Positions 23,285-35,618 of a DNA stretch of 64,000 bases are shown here, piece by piece (the stretch's first letter is position 1; the number at the start of each line of letters is the position of its first letter). The position numbers and the translations under genes are program-made. The stretch is from Coffea arabica (lineage: Eukaryota > Streptophyta > Magnoliopsida > Gentianales > Rubiaceae), in NCBI RefSeq assembly GCF_036785885.1, contig NC_092322.1, positions 11,802,466 through 11,866,465 on the forward strand, written 5' to 3'. Below the pieces are notes generated by a model. That model made no database searches. It worked only from the letters and a program-made list of their open reading frames with translations, and was not told the DNA's origin.

Positions 23285-24009
23285 TCGAATCCAGGTTAAA
23301 TGCAATGTGAACTCACCTGCAAAATAATAAGTATTCGGGGACTATATCCTCTGGACTCACTTCAATGTTTAAGTGAGTAGCTATGGAGAGTTATATCGGA
23401 TGATTAGAATACATACCTCTGAAGTAGTAAAAAGACTAATATTTATAATAAAAGAGTTACGGAACGGAATGATGAGATCTATTGATAGTCTGGAATAACA
23501 GGTAACGATGATGTTAGTGATAATATGTTAAACGACAGGATGATTGATTGTCACATCAATCATATTACTTAATCACTAGTTAGAACATGATAATTAACCG
23601 AGGTTTCTACTGATCTCGGATGAGCAAGCCATGCCAAAGCGAGTTTCTGTAAAGACCAAACTGGCTGAGGTATCCTCTAGGCTGAGAAGGCGGAAGTACC
23701 CACCATGTAGTTTTTACTATTTTTCTCTAGCAACCCATGTTTGGTTTTCTGTTGTCTATAACGGCAATGGGACACAAATACATAAACATATTACACCTTT
23801 TACAGAGCATGAACATCAAAATTAGCCAATTTGAGATTTTATTTCATTAGATGCCTGAATCATGAATAATCAAATAACCAATCTCTGTCATTATATTGTA
23901 TGAAACAAGCCACAAGTTACTTTTCTTGAACAAAATGCAACCATTAATGTTACATGTTAAAAACTATACCATATATTGAACTGACTGATATATGTAATCA
24001 TAAACTATA

Positions 24010-24372
24010 GGGTAAAAAACAAAATAGTCTCCTGTGATATACCTGATACACAAAAAAATTCTCCGTATTTTCAAAACATATAAAACGACACCTCATGTTT
24101 TGAACTAAATTATAAACTAACAGAATTCGTTAAATTTAATGGAATCCGGTAAACTTAACAAAAAATTTTACGAAATTGAATAAATTTAACTGTAAATTTA
24201 ACGAAATCCGATAAGTTTAACGGCCAAAACCGTCATTTTCGTTAAATTTAACGAATTCTATTAGTTTACAATTTAGTTTAAAATATGAGGTGCCATTTTG
24301 TATGTTTTGAAATTACGGGAAACTTTTTTTATGTACTAGATACATCACAAGGAACTTTTTTATTTTTAACCC
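24010..24372. mobile_element. Foldback MULE-type MITE with perfect 9-bp TSD
   Basis: Inverted arms of about 90 bp or more start GGGTAAAAAAC at the left and end TTTTTAACCC at the right. Shared tracts include CTTGTGAT/CCTGTGAT, CAAAACATA and CACCTCAT. The flanks are identical 9-mers TAAACTATA (24001-24009 and 24373-24381). The centre contains repeated GTTAAATTTAACG-like inverse motifs. The 9-bp duplication and G-starting TIRs indicate Mutator-type mobilisation. Confidence 0.88.
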
Positions 24373-24831
24373 TAAACTATATTGAAAATTCTTCTTTCGA
24401 CATCAAACTATCTGTCTATATTAAGATAAGGCTTGTCTCTATGTAAATAATCGTCTAGTTTTAGCAGAGGTCAAAGGGTCACATTTCTTGATATTCATCA
24501 CAATTGTTAGGTTGAAATGTTGGCATTATCCCCTTAATATTTGGCTATAATTTGGTTAAGCATGTGGCTGCATGTCATTTGTCTAAAGGCTGCATAAAAA
24601 TCTAGCAGTATCTCAAACCACGTAATTAGAATAATTAAAGCCCCTTTACACTGTGCTAAGCTGACAGCTGTTGAATACGAACAAAGGAAAAGTCAGAAGG
24701 AGCCTGGATGGATATGATATCAGTTTGAAATTGCCAGATTGCTGGTGTCCTTTCAGAATTATCTAGGGAGCAGGGGCCTTTGGTATTGTAACTCTTACAC
24801 ATGGCAAGTATTTAGGTACATTAAATGGGAA

Positions 24832-25310
24832 GGGATAATTTCAGAAACCTCCCTTGAGGTTAGGCTTTATCTCACCTAGCTCCCCTGTGGTTTCAAAATT
24901 AGCACTTAGCTCCCTTATCAAATCGAGGGGACAAAATGTCTCCATCAATTAGAGTTAAATGACGAAATTACCCTGCAAATTATCATGATAAAATGAAGTG
25001 GAATAATGGAAAAAATATTAGGCCTAATTTTATTCTTTGTGTATTCTACCAATATTTTCCCTCCATCAATACCGATTTATTCTCAGTGTTTTCTATTAAT
25101 TGTGACAATTTTTTTCATATGAGGGACATCATAAGGGTACATATGGAAGTAAATTCTTCTATCTCATGTAAATTGAATTATTTATTGGTAAATTATACCT
25201 CAAGGGTTACACAAAATGTCAATCAAAAGGAGCTAAGTGCTAATTTTGAAACCATAGGGGTGCTAGGTGAGATTAGGCCTAACCTCAGGGGAGGTATCTA
25301 AAATTATCCC
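24832..25310. mobile_element. Foldback MULE-like MITE with about 82-bp TIRs
   Basis: The left arm GGGATAATTTCAGAAACCTC (24832 onward) and the right arm ending AAAATTATCCC (25310) are inverse over about 82 bp. Shared tracts include GGTTTCAAAATTAGCACTTAG and TCACCTAGC. The flanks AAATGGGAA and TTGGGGGAA agree only at five of nine bases, so the duplication is decayed or absent. An open frame inside has no family match. Confidence 0.75.
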
Positions 25311-26119
25311 TTGGGGGAAATATCTTCGGACCACATTGGAGAAGAGCCAAAACAAAAAATTTCTTTACAATTCCAGTTGAGAAGGTTGTAGTTGCTCACT
25401 GTGGAAGAAGGATTCCATCACATCATTTCCTCTCTTTTCGAAATATTTCTGATGAATCATAATGGGCTGAACGCACACTCGGTCCTGTCTTGCCTCTAAT
25501 GATTGACCTAAGACCTTAATTAAATAATGTACACAAAATCTGAATCTTGTATGGATTTATGCTTTACACACAGTCACCAACAACTTTAAGAAAAAACCCG
25601 AAAGACATAAACTTACAAAAATCTGAAAGAAAGGTTTGTGAAAGTTTCTACCAAATCTTGTTTATTAGTTGGGATGTCTGTTTCAGTAGCGCAAGATATT
25701 TCAAATTTTCATTTAGATCGGCTCTTAAACTTTCTCTTTTTCTTAATCAAAAAGAACAAAACACCATATGAAACGTAACCTAAAGTAGACTCAGAAATTG
25801 TAAAAGATGACGAGAAATGAATAAGTTTCCTATGTTGGCTGCAAGTCATTTGTCTGCGCAAGAGATTTTGGTTGCACATCATTTGTCCAAATGTGAAATC
25901 AGGATCCCAATAAACCATCCAACTTTGACTCAATAGCCATGAAAAAGAGATTGGCTATAACTCATGGGTTCAAACCCTATTTACGATAAAAAAAAATCTG
26001 AAAAAGATGTTAAAACACACCTTTAATCTAATCGAATTTGTAAACCTGTTACCTCCTTATATAATCTCTTTAGGTTCTTCTCTTTATATAGGTTAGATTT
26101 TAGAAATATTTAATGAGTT

Positions 26120-26288
26120 TGTTTGGATAGAGTATTATTTAAAATATTAATTGAAATAATTACTGTAGCACTTTTTGTGATGTGATGTATGTAAAATAAA
26201 AAGGTGATTAAAAATATAAAAAATTCGGATGAAAAATATGTTTGTAATGCTAGTGAAATAATATTTGAAATAATTTGCTATCCAAAAA
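26120..26288 (+). mobile_element. GTTTGGAT-family MITE, full length
   Basis: TGTTTGGATAGAGTATTATTT and its inverse AAATAATTTGCTATCCAAA form the ends. The core ACTGTAGCACTTTTTGTGATG is the clearest family copy and serves as reference for the degraded ones. It lies about 315 bp downstream of the second PLAT gene. Confidence 0.75.
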
Positions 26289-26602
26289 TAATTTTTGTCC
26301 CCCGTCTTAAAAAAGTTTTTGGAAATATTTGGTTTGTTTATTGCGGTAAAAAAAAATAGAAATCAAGATTCTAATACAAGTTTTTGTCCCCCGTCTTAAA
26401 AGCAGAATTCAATTTTGACTTGCTTTGGTCTCAATTTCAACTTCCACTTTCCATATTTTAACATTGAACAAAAATAGAATTCCCATACTAAAAATAATCC
26501 CACTAAATACTATCAAACATCTCCAAATCCCAATACAGACCACTCGAGAGTGGAAACTAAAGAACAAAAATCAGTAGTATTACACCATATGGCAAACAAG
26601 CC

Positions 26603-27241
26603 TTACATCTCAGCAACAAGAGGGGAAGATGACTTGTAAATACCATCATAATCACAGTAGTCCCTGATTGCAGTAAGAGTATGGGGCGACCTGTCGGTGG
26701 CCAACCATTGCTCCACCGTGAACTGCTGCTGGGCACAGGCCTGGTGGACGCCAGTGGTGGTGACTTCCACGTAGTTACAGTACCATCCATGGTGAGGACC
26801 CGATCCGTCTGATGTCAAGTTCATAGCACATACCGGACCCCCCAAGCATGGACCTCTCCCACTGAAGATGTCCAAGTTCCCTCGCTCAAAATAATCGTAC
26901 CCTTCACCCATTAGTCCTCCCCAAGTCTCAATGTTCTTGATTAGGATCCCATATCCGGCTGCATCAAAAAGGGTCAAGCTTATGATTGAATCCGTCCCAC
27001 CTTTAATGATCGACCCGGTTCTTATATAAGCACTATATACGCAATCTGGATCCTGCATGGAATTGTATATTGGCACTTATTTTGCTTCCAGCGAAAACAA
27101 TAATAAATAAACAGCAACAAAGCGAATACATAAAAAGTAACTTACATCGCATTGAGAAATGGTGAAAATGGAGGTGAGGATTAAGAATTGAAGCCATGAG
27201 ATGTTTGATATGTCTTTGAAACCCTTTCCCAATACAGTCAT
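26603..27241 (-). CDS. PLAT: Secreted PLAT-domain protein, copy 2
   Basis: Exons are 27241-27146 and 27052-26603, joined in phase 0, giving 181 aa. The signal peptide is at 1-31 (hydrophobic WLQFLILTSIFTISQ). The PLAT/LH2 domain covers about 33-155. From DPDCVY to the late YC I count 113 of 133 residues identical to copy 1 at 21333-21957, and the intron falls just before the same Asp-Pro-Asp-Cys. The FSGRGPC, NLTSDGSG and HHGWY motifs and the core cysteines are kept. Copy 2 has one extra cysteine where copy 1 has valine (WYCNYVEV). The N-terminal 30 residues and the C-terminal tail have diverged most. Same strand and about 4.6 kb apart, so the pair is a tandem duplication; the role is as for copy 1. 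Confidence 0.93.
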
Positions 27242-27332
27242 GTCTCCTACTTGTTGAGTTTGTTTTTGTTTATATATATATATATATGGATATTTTCCTG
27301 AGGCCTCTGGCCTTCTTGATCTGTATATGACT

Positions 27333-27340
27333 GATTTATA
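27333..27340 (-). promoter_or_regulatory. Candidate TATA box of PLAT copy 2
   Basis: TATAAATC on the minus strand lies about 95 bp upstream of the ATG. A (TA)n run at about 27270-27289 lies closer to the ATG and is a less likely alternative. Confidence 0.45.
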
Positions 27341-27800
27341 GGAGCCAGGAGGAGGTAAGAGAGGAAAATGTTGGTAGGAGGGAATTAAATGTGGAGCTTC
27401 AGAGGTGGACCTATATAAACCACATGACTAGTTTGGACAATTTATCGACAAAGGAAAGATTGACAAGGATAGAACAGAAAATTGCCTGCAATTTCTTAGA
27501 GAAACGAAAATGAGCTAATTGTGCAACACTTTTGTTAAATTTTCTCATCGGACGTGCAGTACAGAATTTTAGAACGTGAACAAACCTTATTACATGTAGA
27601 GGAACTAATAGTAACCCTTTTTACCGTACAAAAACTACAAATTTTATCCATAAATTTTCAGTGTAAAACTTAGCACGAGTTGTATACAAATCTATTCATT
27701 CATGAATGGGAAATTTTGTTGGAACCAACTCACCTTATTAAGTTGGTCACTAGTAAAATGTAAGGTCAAGACCTAGTTACAAATTAGGGTTCAAACTTTT

Positions 27801-28055
27801 GTACTCACGGCAAAATCTAAAGAGTGTGCAGTAGTAGTGCATCCCATCAACTTAGAGGTGGGAATCACATTCTCTAATCTCTCGATCCAGTTAAGAGATG
27901 ACAATTAGCGAATTTTTTTTTTTTTTTTTAAAGAGTTTAGAGGGAGCGATTCCCAATTCTGTATGCACAGTAGAATCTAAAAAATGCACAGTAGTACATC
28001 CTTTTAATTTAGAGGTGGAAATTACTCCTTTTAAATTCCTCTTGATCCAGTTGAA
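27801..28055. repeat. Imperfect direct duplication, possibly SINE-derived
   Basis: About 27801-27893 and 27961-28055 share in order AATCTAAA, GTGCAGTAGTA/TGCACAGTAGTA, CATCC, TTAGAGGTGG and TCGATCCAGTT/TTGATCCAGTT. Just upstream, AGTTGGTCACTAGTAAAATG and AGGGTTCAAAC recall the A and B boxes of a tRNA-derived SINE. That identity is only suggestive. Confidence 0.4.
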
Positions 28056-29919
28056 TCCTCCTCCGGATAGGTATATGAAAAAAGAAAAAGAAAATTTGCT
28101 GGTCTACCCGGATTTGGTAATTTTTTTTGTTTGCTTGGCATGTTTCTATTGGTATCATAGATATCTCGCTCGGCTCTCAATGGTCCGTGGAATGACCAAA
28201 CTGCCATCTTCACCGTCAAGGACGAAGACTTTTTACTCTTTATTTTCATTTTTTTATTTTATTTTGAGGGAGACAAGGACAGGAACTCTTAACCAATGTT
28301 ATCAGAGGGGTGGATGGATAATTAATGACAAAGCTATCAACTTTCTTGTTGCCTCGTTGGACCAATGAACTGAGTAAGCCAAGGCTTTGCGGTTCTTCCC
28401 TTCAATATTTTTCAACAATTCAATAAACTTTTCCATCATAGGCTTGATCGGAAAGAACAAAGAGTCTCTAAATCCTACACTTGGCTTGATTTTATTTTTA
28501 TTTTTTGGTTGATAAACAATTCAATATGGATTTGGTGACATTTTCTCAATGGTAGGGGGAAAATCTGGACTATGCGTGGCATATTCCATTGGATGCAAAT
28601 AAATGTTCCCAAGTACTGACTGACCCATGGCAGTCGGTAGCTCATACTATATTTGCTTGTCCAACTCATGTGGTTTGATTGTTTTTTTTTTATTGTGGAT
28701 TTATATGCCCACTTCTGAGTTTTGGTAAGTTTGGTCAATGAAGAAATCCAAGCTATCCAGGAGGAGGAGATTAGTGAGACAAAACTGTGTATTTAGACGA
28801 GGGTTAGTATCATTCTTGTGACTTTAAATAAATCTAGCCTCAAAATTCTCTTCCTGCTCAAAGCTTGCAAGAAATGTTACTAGTCTTAGTAGCTGCAAAA
28901 AATACTATACACTTCACATAAATTTCTTGACTGCAAGGCATGTTTTGAACGCAGTGTGGTTCGCATCGAATCCTCTATCCAACGCTAAACGCTAATTTTG
29001 GGTACAATGCAAATAAAAAAAAAAATTGAGAATTTTGCCGTTCTTTCTGTACTGTAAGTTTTGAAAATTGGTATTCGCACTTTCATTTTAACCTCTTGTA
29101 GTTCAATTCACTCGCTAAATAATAATGTACCTTCAAAGAGTGCAAGAGACTAATTTGCGAATGCAAATATCACTTTCCTAAGTTTTGGTTGAAAGTACCA
29201 AAATCGTCTTTCCACTCGTTTCATCTCGTCTCTCTGTTGAAACAAAATAAAAATTCTTAGCGAACTAAACAACGTTTTGAGACTTGCACCTTTAGTACCA
29301 GTTAGGTCATAACAATCCTTATTAAGTTATAATTTGTGATGACATATAAGAAAAAATGATTTTTTTTTAATTCCACAGTATCTTGAATGTCAAACCGAAT
29401 GGTGTGGCATAGATTTTCTATACAAAATTAAGGAATTGTAAAAAATTTATTGATTTCGTTCTTAAATTCTTCAAAAAAAAAAATCTCCTATTGTGATATT
29501 AAACAAATTCCTGGTTCCAAAAATTTGTAGTAAGGTGCAATTATAAGACTTTTCGGGTAATTCAAGGAAAAAAAATATTAATCAAAAATATTGTTAAACA
29601 CACTTCTTATTTCTCAAAAAAAAAAAAAAAAGAAGTAAAAGACAGAAAAAGGTTTCCAGTGTGTCAAATATTTTGCATTGCAAAGGATGGAAAGCATAAA
29701 TACACAAACTTCAAAAAAAAAATGTTGTAGTACGTAACAAAATGTTCCACATCGTACACTACCATATTGAAAATTTTGTATCTGTCTACACCAAGGACAT
29801 CCAAGATTTCCAAATCAACCTTTGTGTAACTCCTATTCTCATGCAAATTAATTTCCATTTTTCCATTCATTTCGGTAAGATTTTGCTTCCCTTTAACCTG
29901 AACTGCTCCTCACCTCCTC
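28056..29919. other. Intergenic between PLAT copy 2 and the NHL gene
   Basis: No coding feature is supported. The DNA is AT-rich with several short poly(A) runs. The promoter of the NHL gene should lie at the right end, but I see no convincing TATA box. Confidence 0.4.
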
Positions 29920-30669
29920 ATGGGGGAGCTGGTGCCACCGGTAGGGGACGGGAACGATGACCCTCCCTTGCATCCCTCGCCAAAACATCCGCGTCCTAGC
30001 TCGCCGGAGAAGCCATCTGAAACCTACGTTGTCCAAATCCCTAGGGATCAAGTTTACCGCGTACCACCACCTGAAAACTCCCACATTTCCGACAATTACC
30101 AAAACCCTTCTTGTGATAACAAAAACAGATGTGCTGGACGTTGGACTTTAAAATTTCTTGCCATCATGCTAGTTGGATTTGGCATCTTTGTCACCATTCA
30201 CATTTTAGCGAAGCCTAAATCCCCTGAATTTTCCGTAATTCATTTCCATAAAAAGAATTTGAAAGCCTCAAATCATCATTCCAGTGTTCCTGAATATGAA
30301 ATCTTGTTACTAGTTGACAATCCAAATCAGAACATGGAAGTCCATTATGGAGTTGGAAATGTGACCCTTAGTTTTAAGGGCCACAAGATTGCTAGTGGTG
30401 GATATCCATTGCTTCAACAAGGAGCAGGGAAGCCGATTAAGGTTGATGAAACCCTGTATGGTAGAAAGGAAGCATTACCTGGTTGGGTTGCAAGAAGCAT
30501 GAATGGCACAAGTCCCAAGTCCCTGATTTTGAATATTGATGTGCCTATTGAAATTGAAAGATGGGGGAAGGATTTGGAGAAAGAACTCATTGTTGGATGT
30601 GATCTGCAGGTAAATACCTTAGGCGAAGGTGCAAAAATTTTATCTCAAAATTGTGGAACAGATTTTTAG
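29920..30669 (+). CDS. NHL: NDR1/HIN1-like (NHL, LEA_2) membrane protein
   Basis: A single exon encodes 249 aa. The N-terminal 75 residues are Pro-rich and cytosolic in this family (PSPKHPRPSSPEKPSE). One transmembrane helix lies at about 78-96 (LKFLAIMLVGFGIFVTIHIL). The LEA_2 domain follows, with the family signature NPNQNMEVHYG (134-144), then FKGHKIASGGYPLLQQG (152-168), and ends in CDLQVNTLGEGAKILSQNC. NGT at 195 and NVT at 147 are potential N-glycosylation sites on the outer face. NHL proteins sit in the plasma membrane and several take part in pathogen or stress responses. The tail most resembles NHL13-type proteins. The ATG chosen is the first in frame with the full proline-rich head. 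Confidence 0.9.
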   Translation: MGELVPPVGDGNDDPPLHPSPKHPRPSSPEKPSETYVVQIPRDQVYRVPPPENSHISDNYQNPSCDNKNRCAGRWTLKFLAIMLVGFGIFVTIHILAKPKSPEFSVIHFHKKNLKASNHHSSVPEYEILLLVDNPNQNMEVHYGVGNVTLSFKGHKIASGGYPLLQQGAGKPIKVDETLYGRKEALPGWVARSMNGTSPKSLILNIDVPIEIERWGKDLEKELIVGCDLQVNTLGEGAKILSQNCGTDF

Positions 30670-31235
30670 CTGATGCTAAACTAATGTGGCGGTGAGGAAT
30701 TTGCTCAAACTTGTTACCATTTCTGGCCTTAGACATGTCCAACCTTGATAATTAAGGCTTCCTACTTGCAAAAATTTAGACCTTGGATTGCTTAACTATA
30801 CTTCTGTTCAAGTGTTATGATCATTGTTTCTACTTTCTTTAATATATATGATGCTGGGAAACACGAAGAAAAGAGGCAAGCTGGAAGTACCCTTTATGCT
30901 TAGAGAAATAAAATCCTATAAAATTTCTCAATTGCTTGACAATTTCAGGAAGTTTCACTCATTGAAGAGATGACATGCGAGAAAATTTCACCTTCGTTTA
31001 ATGGGGTGAACTGACTAAGGCCCAATTTAGAGGTCTTCGAGTCCGTAAAAGCTCAACGTTGAAAGAAAGACTTACTGGTGTTTTATGGGTAACTACTACT
31101 TCAAGATTACGGCTAAATGGCATTTACGGCTAGGGTTAGATCTTATTAGTTTCATCACTTCTCACTTCCTCACCTTATCAAGACCAAGTGATCGGGAAAA
31201 TATAACCTATCTAATAAATTCATTACTCTTTAGAC

Positions 31236-31506
31236 TAATGTCCTGCTTGATAACTCAATTCAGTACTTAAATTTAATCGATTCAGATCTTAACATATTCA
31301 GACCATTTGAAAATAAAAAATTGAACATCTAAATTAATTAAATTGCACTGAATTTTTTAGACAAAACTTGCTCCCAAAATTAAGTGATAAGTTATTCACT
31401 TATCATTGAATGTGATATGCACTCAAATGTATTAGATTTAATTCTTAACAATTAAATAACTTAATGGATTAAGATTTCAGATTTCAGTTTCATCAAATGC
31501 ACCCTA
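31236..31506. mobile_element. Candidate hAT-like MITE
   Basis: The right end, read on the other strand, is TAGGGTGCATTTGATGAAAC followed by CTGAAATCTTAATCC. The left end TAATGTCCTGCTTGATAAC with TTCAGTACTT is its diverged inverse. A left-end relative with GGGTGAGTTTGATAAAATTT lies near 55350. No target duplication can be shown. Confidence 0.45.
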
Positions 31507-33682
31507 AGACATTTATTAAACATTTGATTTTCCCCCTTTTTTATGAGAGTGAGAACACGGTAATCGCTTGTTCCAACATTACTGATCTCCTACCCCAAAA
31601 AAAAAAAGAATATATATATCATTTTTTTGATATTGTTTGTAAAATTTACCCAAAAAAAGTTAAATTAAATTGTTTGTATTTGACAAAAAAAAAAAAAGAG
31701 AATCATTTTCAAGATGAGCATTGTACAATAAGGAATAGTTAGGGTTATTTCTTGTTTATATTCGATACAGTAATGAAAAGATGATTGTCATCACTTGTTT
31801 AACAATTATAACCCGTTTGTTAGCGAATAGATAAAATAATTATTACATCAATGAGCAGTTGTATGAACCACTTCCAGAGTTTTCTCTTTGGCGAGAACTT
31901 GTTTATTATTGAATTAATTTAAATTCTCTCTTGTTTGATTGCTTTTACGTGTATTGATTTATTTATTTATTTTAATTTCTCAAACCCCCAATTAATTCTT
32001 ACTTGGAAGGAATATAATTTCTCCCAACCCTTGTGAAGATGACCTTACTTACCATTATACATATATATTTTTGTGAGTAGAAATTTATTATTACTCAGGC
32101 TCGATACCTGTCATAAATCCATAAAATTTGGTTAATTTTGTACATGGCTAAGTATTAAATATATGAATTATTTGATTTTGACACTATTATTCAAGTCGAG
32201 CCTGATTCAAGTTGTACCTAACTTGATCAAGCCCAACACATTGTTTGTCATGCACTAACTTGAAATCCCATTAATCATTTTTCTTATACAACAAATGATG
32301 CTGTTCAACCAAACATACTATATTTTCTCTTGGTTTTGTTACTTTGGGTTCTATTTTACTTCAAAATCAAAACAATCGTAGCAAAACAAAAACGGAAAAA
32401 CACGAATATTGCCAGAAGACTGCCAGAAATGATCTCCTTCCCATCCCAACAGACAATGGGACAGATCTATATAATTAAATAATTTGAAAATGTGTTGGAC
32501 CAAGACCCTAGCGCACTTACAGGCCCTGCCAAAGAGTCCAAAACTAAGCCACCGTATTCATTGCATGCCCATCAAAACCAAAATTGACCTATACCTGTCC
32601 CCAAGGCATCAAAACTCAAAACTATTAGTTCGACTCTCAAATTTTCTCTTCTTTCTTCATTTTTAATAGGGTTAGAACTTTCTTTGAACTGGAAAATTCG
32701 ATCTAACGTAAACAAGATAATACATTTACTGGACTACGGGCTTCATACGGCTGGCAGAAAAACAATAGCCCAAATCAAGCTTCATCAAGTGGCCTTGACA
32801 ACTAATTCGGGACAAGGCCATATTGAGTCCAAAACGAATTAGCTTCACAATGGGAATCAGAAGATTAATTTTTAAAAGTAGATCCTAAATTCTCTTTTTT
32901 AATCTTTAAGCTTAAACCAATTCGAGCGACAAAGAACAAGCCCCACACTCCAAAGAGAAAAGGAGAGGCCCAGAATGAAAGAAAGAAAGCTATGTGGGCT
33001 TGGAGCACTAATCCAGTGGTCGATTTCTTTTTCCTGCTTTTGTTATTCGATCATCAACCCTGTCATCAAAGTGGAACGATGATTCTTCTAAAAAGAAAAG
33101 TCAAAAGTTAGAAAATGGTTTATTCACAGTCCGCATCGTTATTCCAAAACTCAGCCAAGTCTGCAGGAAGGGAACAGTTTGATAAAACAATTAAACAAAT
33201 TTGGTTTTTACAAATTAAAGAAATTATCTTTTTCAATTATAAAACAAAATTTTCACTGCAAATGACTGATTTTTGCTTATTGTAAGTTTGCATTGCATGC
33301 ATGTATGTATATGTGTGCGTGTATACACACACTAAAACTAAAAGACTTCATTATGCATATATAAAAAAGATAATTTTTCTTGACAATAACCGAGGAATGC
33401 GAATATTCCTCAGAAAATAATCTACACAGCTTAATAATGAAGTTTCTTGTTCACATTTATTATTTATTTTTGGTGTATCAAATGGTAGTTGCTTCAATAT
33501 TGCAAATGACTCAATAATAAAAATACCTTGCTTTCTTTTCTTTTTCTTTTTTTCTATTTATTCGTCCATTTAAGAGCTACAAGTGGGAAGCATTAGTGGG
33601 TTTTGTTGTCATGTTTGGAATTAACAAGTCCTACTAATTAATCAAACTCGAGGACCACACACTTACTAAACAACTAGTTTAG

Positions 33683-33685
<3 letters not shown>

Positions 33686-33718
<33 letters not shown>
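33686..33718. repeat. (AT)n microsatellite
   Basis: A perfect AT run of 33 bp. Confidence 0.95.
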
Positions 33719-33722
<4 letters not shown>

Positions 33723-35423
33723 CACAAATGCCAAGTCGAAGACAAGTTGAAGATCTCCAATTATTTATAAGCATTAGTGTTAGTGTCTATTAAACAAATG
33801 CCCAGTTGCTTAAGTCTCAAGTGTTGGATTAAAGGAAGCAAATCAAAGTCATGATTACTCGTAATAATTTAATCCAGGGCTGCTTTTGAACAGGCTAACA
33901 CCACACTTCAAGATGGTTTATCACTGCGAAAGTAGCTGAAAAGTTAAACTCAAATGTATAATTAGTCATTGAAGACGCTTCTTTTAATGTACTTCCACAA
34001 ACCTTTCTTCCTCGTTAATCCGCCTTAATTAAGCGTGACCAACAACTACGAAGTCGTCGGTCTATTTACCGGTGGAGTTTACATCCGCTTTAATTTCTCC
34101 CATTGAGATGTTCAATGACTTTTTCAGCAAAAGACATCAATAAAGTGCACGAAACTTCAGAAAGTTTAGACTAATACATAGACTTGGTAATTAGCCGCAC
34201 GTTGCGAGTTAGCCTTGTTCTTGAGCCACTCTCTGTTCAACCTTTCATGCCAGGATACCAGTGCCAAGTTCTTTAAAGAAACTAGGTACGTGCATCACGT
34301 TTTCACCATCTATAATTTTTATTCATGAGAATTACATTATTATTGAAAATTGGGAACATATATATATATATATACATACTTGAAATGGGTAGGATATTAT
34401 TGTAACAAGTACCTATTTTTAGGTGTACAATAACGTTGAATAATCTTAAAAAGAGTTCAAGCTAGATGCCATTCATTGTATTAGGCAAATAAACATAGAA
34501 TATAATTAATTGTAAAAAGTACATGTTTTAGATGTATAATAATGTTGAACAAAGAGTCCAAGGTACCACGCATGGTGTAAAGGCGAATCGTGGCATGCAT
34601 GCCCGTATCTGATAAAAACTACAAGCAAAAAGCTCTTCTTGGTGGTTCAACAATTATGTAGAGTAGAGCTATTAAAGCACTAAGGGCGCATTTTGAACTA
34701 CCATAGAATGGTGATTGCGTATACGGATCAAAATAGGGTCCAAAAAGGTTCATCCAAGAGAAAATAAACCTATCATTATTATACTTTTTCTTCTTCTTCT
34801 TTTTTTCAAACCTTTTCCACCCTCCTCTGTTCCCCTCCTACTCCAAACCTGATAGCCAAGTTTGAATTCTAATCTGTCAGACAAGACATTAAATCCTTGG
34901 CGAACAGTTTCAATGGCTATTGGTTTTATACTTCATCTTTTAGAAAAAGATTACGAGGGGTTTCCTTAAATTAGACAAGGAAAGCAAAGCCAAATGACTG
35001 TGACACTCTTATGTTTATAAAATGACACTCTTACTATCTTAATTGTCACATAATTTCTTGTTACGAAAAATAAGATAGTAAGACTGCCATTGAAATTTTC
35101 CAAAGAAAACCGAAAAATTTCGAGGCAAAACACTCAATCCTTTTATATCAATCAATAAATTTTGAACAAAAAATCACGTAATTATAATATTGTAATTAAA
35201 CATGCACACGGCCCCTATAAACATTAACTGAATATAACTTCACTGTTATCAACAGGTACTACACAGTTTAGTAACGGCTGCACTCCCCATGGATCACCGC
35301 GCAGGCAATTGCATTCATTCCTACATGTTTTGGATCCTTGTTCTATGCATCGACCAATTTGAGCTGGTATATGCCATTAATTCCGAATGGATCCTACCAA
35401 TGACCAACACCACCAAAGCTGCA

Positions 35424-35618
35424 TTAATCTGTTACCCGCAACGATGGCATCTGGGGCACATATGGATCACCATGTGACCTATACTTAAGCACATCCGACC
35501 ATGTCTCAGCAACTATCCCGTTAGAGTCTCTGTATCTACATTTATGGTAGCCCCTCCTCCCCCCTCCCCTCCATGGCTCGACCCTCAATGCGGGGACCGA
35601 TTCCCTAGAGGGGCACAC
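35424..35618 (-). other. GC-richer open frame, unassigned
   Basis: This minus-strand frame of 64 codons lies in a patch (about 35260-35740) clearly richer in GC than its surroundings. Its product contains RRGYHKCRYRDSNG and SDVLKYRSHGDPYVPQ. I do not recognise a family. The frame has no intron signals that extend it convincingly, so it may be a gene relic or chance. Confidence 0.25.

Larger units (their letters stand above)
30670..35250. other. Intergenic, no gene recognised
   Basis: Apart from the candidate MITE at 31236-31506 and an (AT)n run at 33686-33718, I see no structured feature. Open frames are short and lack domains. Confidence 0.4.

Noticed and set aside
24993..25301. 102-codon frame
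   Set aside because: It lies within the foldback element and runs into its terminal repeat; no transposase similarity.
25955..25995. GGGTTCAAACCC box-B-like motif
   Set aside because: No box A at the right distance and no tRNA fold, so neither a tRNA gene nor a clear SINE.
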